The notes below the pieces were generated by a model. The model ran no database searches. It saw only the letters and a list, made by a program, of their open reading frames with translations, and had not been told where the DNA came from. Positions 1 to 5,380 of a DNA stretch of 8,431 nucleotides are shown here, in pieces. The position numbers were made by a program, and so were the translations under genes. The DNA comes from an uncultured Rhodospirillaceae bacterium (GTDB lineage Bacteria > Pseudomonadota > Alphaproteobacteria > Rhodospirillales > Casp-alpha2). The stretch covers positions 1 to 8,431 of the forward strand of contig CAJWVP010000113.1 in assembly GCA_913048145.1 (NCBI GenBank), written 5' to 3'. The first letter of the stretch is position 1. Every line of letters begins with the position of its first letter.

Positions 1-943
1 GTGCATCCTGCCCAACCATGTTCAATGCAGCGACGCGGGCGTGATCCACAGCCGTAGGCTGAATGGCATGCACAGACCAACCGCCCGTTGAAAAATCCGG
101 ACCCTGAGCGCAATCGCCGGCGGCATAGATCCCATCCACCGAGGACATGAGGCGATTATCGACGACAATTCCATCTTCCACCTTAACGCTGGAACCATCC
201 AGGAAGGATGTATTTGAGGTAACACCGGCCGCAACCACGACCAGATGCGCAGGTAATTCCGAACCATTGTCCAAACCCACAGCCAGACGACCTTTACTAG
301 CATCGTCATTATACTGGACCTTGTTGACCCGCACACCAGTCTGAACGGTCACGCCTTTATTTCCGCACCAGCGCTTGATCATCTCGCCGCCCGTCTCATC
401 CATCATGCGGGGCAGCATCCGGTCTTCCATTTCCACCACGGTAAGGTTAACGCCTCGTTCCACAAGGGCCTCCAAGATGATGCAGGCAATAAAACCGGCA
501 CCAATCAGGACAACGTTGGCCCCTTCGTGAGCGAGGTCAATGATTTGGCGTGCGTCCTCAAGCGTCCAACAATGATGGACACCTGGTGAGTCAAGGCCCT
601 CCACCGGCGGCTTTATGGGACTTGCCCCGGTGCAGATTAGCAGCTTGGAATAGTCTTGGCTGGATCCATCCTCCAAGGCCACCTTTCCCGTACCCGCGTC
701 GATACTAGCGACGCGGCCCTCACGGTACTGAATACCCTTGATATCGTAGTGTCCCTCAGTCTTGCGGAGGTAGGTCCCAGTCTCATCGACCTTACCGGTC
801 AGGTAATAAGGAATAGCCATGCGTGAATAAGGCGGTTCGGGCTCGTCTCCAATAAGCACCACATCCACGGATGGGTCGGCTTTACGCAGGGTTTCAGCTG
901 CCACCACGCCGGAGGGTCCTGCACCCACGATAACATAGGTCAT
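1..943 (-). CDS. aorC: FAD/NAD(H)-dependent oxidoreductase, AorC-like subunit of an aldehyde oxidoreductase complex (3' end outside window)
   Basis: Class II pyridine-nucleotide oxidoreductase fold. 314 residues are visible; the C-terminus lies beyond the left edge. Seen: an N-terminal FAD-binding GAGPSG at residues 7-12, the LLICTGASP motif (101-109), a second Rossmann motif GAGFIA (148-153) followed by the acidic E171 expected to hold the NAD ribose, and the second FAD motif YAAGDCAQ (273-280). The PYSRMAIPYYL segment (38-48) resembles NirB and rubredoxin-reductase-type proteins and lacks the redox cysteine of NADH oxidase/CoA-disulfide reductase at that place. Electrons therefore probably pass between FAD, NAD(H) and Fe-S partners without a disulfide. 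The ATG at 941-943 has a good AAGGAG ribosome site 6 nt upstream. Being third after the polyferredoxin and tungsten subunit, it fits AorC of Aromatoleum aromaticum, which reduces NAD+ in the cytoplasmic AorABC complex. The family call is firm; the subunit role is inferred from context. Confidence 0.8.
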   Translation of the reverse strand, partial: MTYVIVGAGPSGVVAAETLRKADPSVDVVLIGDEPEPPYSRMAIPYYLTGKVDETGTYLRKTEGHYDIKGIQYREGRVASIDAGTGKVALEDGSSQDYSKLLICTGASPIKPPVEGLDSPGVHHCWTLEDARQIIDLAHEGANVVLIGAGFIACIILEALVERGVNLTVVEMEDRMLPRMMDETGGEMIKRWCGNKGVTVQTGVRVNKVQYNDDASKGRLAVGLDNGSELPAHLVVVAAGVTSNTSFLDGSSVKVEDGIVVDNRLMSSVDGIYAAGDCAQGPDFSTGGWSVHAIQPTAVDHARVAALNMVGQDA

Positions 944-982
944 TAACATCTCCTTAGATTAGATTTGGATCACAAGTCAGAA

Positions 983-1021
983 GCCCCGGAGAACGGTGCA
1001 TGAGGCACCATCCACCGGGGC
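983..1021 (-). promoter_or_regulatory. Strong intercistronic hairpin between aorB and aorC
   Basis: The 102-nt spacer between aorB and aorC holds a perfect 7-bp outer stem (GCCCCGG at 983-989 with CCGGGGC at 1015-1021). A perfect 5-bp inner stem follows (GGTGC at 995-999 with GCACC at 1005-1009), separated from the outer one by a symmetric 5+5 internal loop. In the direction of transcription there is no U-run after the structure (TTCTGACTTG follows), so it is not a standard intrinsic terminator. A T7 run lies before it, just after the aorB stop. It may protect the aorAB message or dampen aorC expression, giving less flavoprotein than AorAB. The structure is seen; the function is inferred. Confidence 0.6.
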
Positions 1022-1045
1022 CTATATCCCAGCATCTAAAAAAAC

Positions 1046-2893
1046 TCAGAGGCTCAGGCGGTCCAACGTTTCATTGCTGGGCACGCCATCCCCAGTCCAA
1101 CCACGAACCTCATAGTATTCTGGCAGCATCTTGTCCAAGCCGTTAGTCTTGCCCTCAGCTGGACCGGTCTTCGCTGCATCCTTCACCAGACGCGCTGGCA
1201 GGTTGTCATCCTTTCCGGTAAAGCCCGCTGCCATATTAAACTGACGCTCCAAGTTCCAGATCCGCTCGCCCACTTCCAGCAGCTTGTCGGTGGACCATTC
1301 GCCTTCGCAGGCCGCGTCCAGTTGCGGCGCCACGTCGTCCAAGGTCCAAGCGAAAGACGTGAAAATGCAGAGCCCGGCGCTATCGAAAGCTGCAGTCGCG
1401 TCTTGGAAGGCCTTCACGAGACCTGCCTTCCCATCCGTTTCCAGGGGATCGGTCTTTTCGGGGATGCCCAGCACTTCGGAAGCCACCGTATAGCTCCGCA
1501 AGTGGCACGCACCACGGTTCGACGTAGCATATGTCAGACCCATGCCTTGGATACCGCGCGAGTCGTAAGCCGGGAATTCCTGCCCCTTCACGGACATGGA
1601 AAGTTCCGGCTTGCCATGCTTCTCGCAAAGCAGCTTGGAACCAAGGCCAATTTCCGCACCAAAACCCTCACCTTTGCCAGTGAGCTCAGCTAAGGAACAA
1701 AGTGCTTCCGCATTACCGAAGTTAAGCTCGACCCCGCCTGTATCTTTGGTCGAGATCACCCCGTCCTCAAACATCTCCATGGCGGCACCGACGGTGGCGC
1801 CGAAGGAAATAGGATCAATACCCTGCTCATTACATATAAAGTTGGCGAAAGTCAGCGCATCCAAATCATCAACGCCTGTCGCCGCACCCAAGGCCCATGC
1901 AGCCTCGTATTCAAGACCACCCGACGCTTTATGATATTCGGGGCGGTCCTTCACCGAGAAGTGATTGCGATCAATGGTCGAGACCCGGCCACAAGCGATG
2001 GTGCAACCAAAGCAGGCCTGGTTGGTAACCAGGTTGGGCTTGCCATCCGACTCACGCGGTTCCGCCATAGCTTCGGCCGAGATGTTATTCGCGCCCTCGA
2101 ACTGCACGTCCCGGTGGTTATGGGTCGGCAACGCGCCGGTTTCGTTGATTACGTTCATCAAAACCTGCGTACCAAAAGCCGGGAGACCTTCGCCGGTCAC
2201 CGCGTTTCCAGCCAACACTTCCTTGCCGGCAGCCGCGGCGGCCATGAAGCTCTTGGAATCGTCGACTGCAACGCCTAAGGTGCCTCGCACAGCGACCGCC
2301 TTCAGGTTTTTCGACCCCATCACCGTGCCCACGCCGGAACGTCCAGCAGCACGGTCCATATCGTTGACGATACAGGCGAACTTCACTCCCTGCTCACCAG
2401 AAACTCCAATGGACGCAACGCGGATCAGCGGATCACCATGCTTTGTCTTAATCCCCTCTTCCGTGTCCCACACGGACGCTCCCCAGAATTCAGCAGCATC
2501 CAGTATTTGCACGCTGTCGTTCTCTATCATTAGGTAAACCGGCTTGTCAGCCTTACCCTCGAAGATGATCATATCGTAGCCGGCATTTTTCAGTTCATTG
2601 CCAAAGAAACCGCCTGAGTTCGAGCACGCGATGGCGCCCGTCAGTGCGCCTTTGGTGACTACGGAATACCGGCCTGCGGTTGACGCCGATGTGCCTGTCA
2701 ACGGACCAGTCGTCATGATCATTTTGTTTTTCGGCGAAAGTGGGTCGACTTTCGGGTCCACTTCCTCAACGAAATACTTGGTCGCCAGGCCGCGCTGGCC
2801 CAGATATTTCTGCGCCCATTCCATGTTGAGCGGTTCGTTGGTCGACGTCCCCTTTGAGAGATCGACGCGCAGTAAATTTCTAGCCCATGCCAT
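1046..2893 (-). CDS. aorB: Tungsten-containing aldehyde:ferredoxin oxidoreductase catalytic subunit (AorB-like)
   Basis: Oxidises aldehydes to carboxylic acids at a tungsto-bispterin centre. At 615 residues it has full family length (about 600-620). The N-terminal AFOR domain (about 1-205) carries GRYSVVTKGALTG (74-86) and the family signature RAAGRSGVGTVMGSKNLKAV (181-200). The [4Fe-4S] ligands are C294-x2-C297-x3-C301 plus distant C509 in DSAGLC (504-509), which is also a pterin-binding motif. EYE (328-330) and the NRGACHLR stretch (459-466, H464) lie where archaeal AOR has its catalytic Glu and His, so the enzyme looks active. The ATG follows a perfect TAAGGAGG site 8 nt away; the TAA of that site is the aorA stop, implying coupled translation. 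The polyferredoxin before it and the FAD subunit after it favour AorB over BamB, the related benzoyl-CoA reductase subunit. The aldehyde substrate is not predictable, and the W preference (rather than Mo) is by family. Protein is expected in the cytoplasm, with no signal peptide. Confidence 0.93.
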   Translation of the reverse strand: MAWARNLLRVDLSKGTSTNEPLNMEWAQKYLGQRGLATKYFVEEVDPKVDPLSPKNKMIMTTGPLTGTSASTAGRYSVVTKGALTGAIACSNSGGFFGNELKNAGYDMIIFEGKADKPVYLMIENDSVQILDAAEFWGASVWDTEEGIKTKHGDPLIRVASIGVSGEQGVKFACIVNDMDRAAGRSGVGTVMGSKNLKAVAVRGTLGVAVDDSKSFMAAAAAGKEVLAGNAVTGEGLPAFGTQVLMNVINETGALPTHNHRDVQFEGANNISAEAMAEPRESDGKPNLVTNQACFGCTIACGRVSTIDRNHFSVKDRPEYHKASGGLEYEAAWALGAATGVDDLDALTFANFICNEQGIDPISFGATVGAAMEMFEDGVISTKDTGGVELNFGNAEALCSLAELTGKGEGFGAEIGLGSKLLCEKHGKPELSMSVKGQEFPAYDSRGIQGMGLTYATSNRGACHLRSYTVASEVLGIPEKTDPLETDGKAGLVKAFQDATAAFDSAGLCIFTSFAWTLDDVAPQLDAACEGEWSTDKLLEVGERIWNLERQFNMAAGFTGKDDNLPARLVKDAAKTGPAEGKTNGLDKMLPEYYEVRGWTGDGVPSNETLDRLSL

Positions 2894-2906
2894 TGATCTA
2901 TCCTCC

Positions 2907-3386
2907 TTATGCCGATACTTGCGCGCCGGCGTCCGTTTTCTCCGCCCAAGCCCGCATCTTATCTAGCCCGGTCCAATTCGCGTCTACATAGGTGATGGCC
3001 GCTGTCGGACACGCCGCGGCGCACGCAGGCTCGCCTTCACAGAGATCGCATTTTATGACCTTGCCGGTAGAAGAGTTGTAGTTCACGGTCCCGAATGGAC
3101 AAGCGATGGTGCAGACCTTGCAACCAACACACAGGGTATCTGAGACTACCTTGGCACCAGTCGCGGTATCCAAAGAAATGGCATCTACCGGACACGCCTG
3201 CATGCACCAAGCTTCGTCACACTGCGTACATGTATAGGGGACGAAACGCCCCGCGTCCTCAAACTTGAAAACCTTGATACGAGACTTTGACGGGTTGAAC
3301 ACGCCTTCGTTGTCATAAGAGCACGCGAGCTCGCACTGAAGGCAACCGGTACACTTTTCCGGATCAATGTTGAGGGACTTTTGCAT
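2907..3386 (-). CDS. aorA: Four-cluster [4Fe-4S] polyferredoxin, electron-transfer subunit (AorA-like)
   Basis: A 159-residue HycB/NrfC-type ferredoxin with 16 cysteines in four groups: C12-x2-C15-x2-C18-x3-C22, C53-x2-C56-x4-C61-x3-C65, C86-x2-C89-x2-C92-x3-C96 and C113-x2-C116-x5-C122-x3-C126. These can hold four [4Fe-4S] clusters and pass electrons between the tungsten subunit and the FAD subunit. In the Aromatoleum complex, AorA/AorB pairs stack into a filament wired by these clusters. The ATG at 3384-3386 was chosen because GGGGAGAG lies just upstream and the ferredoxin fold begins at once. An in-frame ATG at 3432-3434 would add 16 residues of low-complexity sequence with no ribosome site. 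No Tat or Sec signal is present, so it is cytoplasmic. It is the first gene of the operon and lies 13 nt ahead of aorB. BamC-like or other AOR-associated ferredoxins are the alternatives. Confidence 0.9.
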   Translation of the reverse strand: MQKSLNIDPEKCTGCLQCELACSYDNEGVFNPSKSRIKVFKFEDAGRFVPYTCTQCDEAWCMQACPVDAISLDTATGAKVVSDTLCVGCKVCTIACPFGTVNYNSSTGKVIKCDLCEGEPACAAACPTAAITYVDANWTGLDKMRAWAEKTDAGAQVSA

Positions 3387-3398
3387 GGAGAACTCTCC
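3387..3398 (-). promoter_or_regulatory. Ribosome binding site of aorA inside a small hairpin
   Basis: In the mRNA sense GGAG-AGTT-CTCC lies directly before the aorA ATG. The GGAG is the Shine-Dalgarno core and CTCC is its exact complement, separated by a tetraloop. The hairpin is short, but could make initiation on the first gene depend on RNA folding. The pairing is seen; regulation is inference. Confidence 0.4.
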
Positions 3399-3576
3399 CC
3401 TTCTTCGTTGGGGGGCGGCAGGTATGGAGATCATGCTGGTGAACCACAGTGGTGTGGCCTGACCGGAACAAGCTATTTCTCCCTGTCGCCCGCTTTTGCG
3501 GAACTCATTTGGAGAGGCAACATAGCATCAACGGCTCCATGACTTGAAATCTTTTTTTCTTAAAAACCAACTAGTT

Positions 3577-3595
3577 AAGAGTGATTATCATTCGC
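3577..3595 (-). promoter_or_regulatory. Fur-box-like site upstream of aorA
   Basis: The minus-strand 19-mer GCGAATGATAATCACTCTT matches 14 of 19 positions of the classical Fur consensus GATAATGATAATCATTATC, including an unbroken run of 11. It overlaps a perfect 10-bp palindrome, ATTCGCGAAT (3590-3599). It lies about 190 nt upstream of the start of an operon encoding an iron-sulfur protein with four predicted clusters, so iron control would make sense. A+T-rich DNA yields such matches by chance, and many alphaproteobacteria use Irr or RirA instead of Fur, so this is only a candidate. Confidence 0.25.
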
Positions 3596-3846
3596 GAATA
3601 TCTGCAAAAAACTGTTTCGCAACTACAGTTTTTATTTTCAAAAAATACAGAAACACCACTTCGGGAGCCTGACCCACGACCAACAAAGAACTTATTACTT
3701 TCATATCTAAATCGTCCGATTAGTTCCATCACCGATCTAGTTCCACGTTGAATCTCATTTACCAAGTCCGACGCCGTCAACTTCCGTTCGACCAATTGAG
3801 GCCCGGGCCGTGTCATTAATCGCTGTTGTACCTATCTCAACTGTGC

Positions 3847-3900
3847 CCGCGATGGCTGAGGCTGTGCGCGTCGCACTCTGAAGCTAACCTGCAATCGCGG
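3847..3900. repeat. Nested inverted repeat in intergenic DNA
   Basis: A perfect 7-bp inverted repeat, CCGCGAT (3847-3853) with ATCGCGG (3894-3900), encloses a second perfect hairpin, GTGCG-CGT-CGCAC (3864-3876). On the plus strand the outer arm is followed by AATTTTTCC, giving a terminator-like look, but no plus-strand gene precedes it. Minus-strand transcripts from the monooxygenase gene would pass through it without a following U-run. It could be a transcript-end structure, a small structured RNA or a protein site. The pairing is seen; the role is unknown. Confidence 0.35.
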
Positions 3901-4087
3901 AATTTTTCCTTGGTTATTAATTCCACAATCAGTCGGCGAAGATCCAACACATCCGAAAAAGACGAGCAAGAGTTCTATTCCTAGCGAGGGCTCGAAATAT
4001 CTTCCCAAGCACCAGCACCGCTGGGCAAAGATCCAAAACCAGCGCAAACCAAAAAATTCTTGGTGGGTATCCTTAGTTGGTGCTCGC

Positions 4088-4126
4088 GCCTTAACCCCAT
4101 TAAGCCTACCAGGCCGGCAAGGCCTG
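4088..4126 (-). terminator. Tandem hairpins at the end of the monooxygenase gene
   Basis: A perfect 6-bp hairpin, CAGGCC/GGCCTG (4110-4115 with 4121-4126), covers the last codons and abuts the stop codon. It is followed by a TTAA/TTAA hairpin with outer GC pairs and a one-base bulge (4088-4105). No U-run follows, so it is not a textbook intrinsic terminator. It may be a 3'-end stabiliser or lie near a Rho-dependent end of the glcB-monooxygenase transcript. Confidence 0.3.
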
Positions 4127-5320
4127 CCAATCCTGGTCAGTACCTTCAACTGCCTTCTCAGCATCGTAACTGTAGAGCCAGGTCTGTTGGGGTGTGAAGC
4201 TCCCTTTGTCGTTGTAGCGACGAAAGCGAGCGTTGCGGCGTCCCACATCATCAGCGTCGTCAAGGTGGTACCAGCGCTCAGCGTCACGGGAATGTTGGAT
4301 CATCCTATCCGCACGGTCCTTGCGCAGCGCCTCAAAGCGCCGAAGGGCGGCCACCGGACCCTCGTCATTCTTCCCGAGAAGTCTGGCCAAGACCCAGGCG
4401 TCTTCAATCGATTGTCCGGCACCCTGTGCGTGGTAGGGTAGCATGGCATGCGCAGCGTCACCCATCACGGCAATATGGCCCTTGACCCAGGTGTCTAGAG
4501 GGTCTCGATCATAAAGCGCGGTGACGAAAGGCTGCTTAGTAGCCTCGATGAAACGAGTAGGAACTTCGTACCACTCTTTAAATGCCTTCAGGAGTTCATC
4601 TTTTTGCGCCGTCTGTGACCATGATTCTCGCATGGTGCTCTCGGTCGGCCCCATGGCCAACCAATTGATCCGCGTACCGCCCGAAACGTAATAGAAAACA
4701 AAAGACAACTTCGGCCCCATAACAATATAGGACGATATGGGCACCCCAAGATCAGCCACATCGGCGGCATCGATGACACCACGCCAAGTGCAATAGCCTG
4801 ACCTCAGCGGCACGTGCGGTTGGAAAATCTGATCGCGGACCACAGAATGTATGCCGTCCGCGCCAATTAAAACGTCACCACGCACGACCTCTCCATCGGC
4901 GCCGCACACCCAGGGACCATCTTGATCCTCGCCGACAGATTCTACCTTAAAGCCAAAGCGGATATGGTCAGCGTCCAAACCCACCGTTAACGAGTCCAAA
5001 AGGTCTGGACGATGGCTATGGAAGTACGGTGCCCCGAAGGCCTCACGAACTTCTGGACACAAGGGGGTGCGAAGTATCGTCTCGCCCGTTGCCCAATCCT
5101 TAAACTTATGGGCGTCAGGCTCGCAACAGACCTCGGCCAGTCTATCTTCCAAACCGAGCCGCGCCAGAACCTTGACCGCATTGGAACTAAGTTGCACACC
5201 GGCGCCAATCTCGCCGAATGCATCGGCCTGCTCGAGAACGGTAAAATCCAGGCCCGCGCGTTGCAGAGCTAGAGCTAGGGTCGTGCCCCCAATACCGGCA
5301 CCGAGAATGACAATTTTCAT
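4106..5320 (-). CDS. FAD-dependent aromatic hydroxylase, salicylate/3-hydroxybenzoate hydroxylase type (group A flavoprotein monooxygenase)
   Basis: A 404-residue single-component flavin monooxygenase, expected to use NAD(P)H and O2 to hydroxylate an aromatic acid in the cytoplasm. All three family motifs are visible: the GAGIGG dinucleotide motif (7-12), the DG motif in DVLIGADGIHSVVR (149-162; D155-G156), and the GD motif VMGDAAHAMLPYHAQGAG (285-302; G287-D288) followed by the conserved SIEDAWVLARLL. RPDLLD (104-109) is also typical. Length fits salicylate 1-hydroxylase, 3-hydroxybenzoate 6-hydroxylase or 6-hydroxynicotinate 3-monooxygenase, and I cannot choose among them. The ATG has a CGGAGG site 8 nt upstream. 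It begins 60 nt after the glcB stop, with no clear terminator between, so co-transcription is likely. No ring-cleavage or aromatic-transport gene is nearby to identify the substrate. Confidence 0.85.
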   Translation of the reverse strand: MKIVILGAGIGGTTLALALQRAGLDFTVLEQADAFGEIGAGVQLSSNAVKVLARLGLEDRLAEVCCEPDAHKFKDWATGETILRTPLCPEVREAFGAPYFHSHRPDLLDSLTVGLDADHIRFGFKVESVGEDQDGPWVCGADGEVVRGDVLIGADGIHSVVRDQIFQPHVPLRSGYCTWRGVIDAADVADLGVPISSYIVMGPKLSFVFYYVSGGTRINWLAMGPTESTMRESWSQTAQKDELLKAFKEWYEVPTRFIEATKQPFVTALYDRDPLDTWVKGHIAVMGDAAHAMLPYHAQGAGQSIEDAWVLARLLGKNDEGPVAALRRFEALRKDRADRMIQHSRDAERWYHLDDADDVGRRNARFRRYNDKGSFTPQQTWLYSYDAEKAVEGTDQDWQALPAW

Positions 5321-5380
5321 GAACTTTGCCTCCGTTCAGATTAAAAAACGAGCTGGAAAGTCATGCAATCACGTATGATT

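Larger units (their letters stand above)
3387..4105. other. 719-nt intergenic region upstream of the aor operon
   Basis: This stretch separates the aorA start from the stop of the flavin monooxygenase gene. I found no convincing gene: the minus-strand frames at 3571-3816 and 3832-4287 lack ribosome sites and family-like sequence. The part at 3540-3670 is distinctly A+T-rich, as expected for a promoter region. Minus-strand items include a CCACA/TGTGG hairpin (3444-3457) in the presumed leader, a GG-N10-GC sigma-54-like match at 3524-3539 (8 of 12 consensus positions) and the Fur-box-like 19-mer at 3577-3595. The part at 3830-4105 holds a nested inverted repeat. No clear sigma-70 pair could be chosen. 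Confidence 0.6.

Noticed and set aside
1046..2893. BamB-type benzoyl-CoA reductase subunit instead of AorB
   Set aside because: The adjacent FAD/NAD subunit and the order polyferredoxin-tungsten subunit-flavoprotein match AorABC, and no other bam-like genes are present in the window. Not excluded without phylogeny.
3387..3434. Longer aorA start at 3434
   Set aside because: It adds 16 residues unlike ferredoxins and has no ribosome site, whereas the ATG at 3384-3386 has GGGGAGAG at good distance.
3571..3816. 81-residue minus-strand reading frame in the intergenic region
   Set aside because: No ribosome site before the ATG, a serine/arginine-rich and A+T-driven composition, and no family resemblance; it also covers the probable aor promoter area.
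3832..4287. 151-residue minus-strand reading frame
   Set aside because: It overlaps the well-supported C-terminus of the monooxygenase in another frame and the rest has no domain-like sequence.
5321..5380. Intrinsic terminator between glcB and the monooxygenase gene
   Set aside because: There is a small AATCA-TACG-TGATT hairpin and a separate T6 run, but they are about 17 nt apart, so they do not form a terminator.
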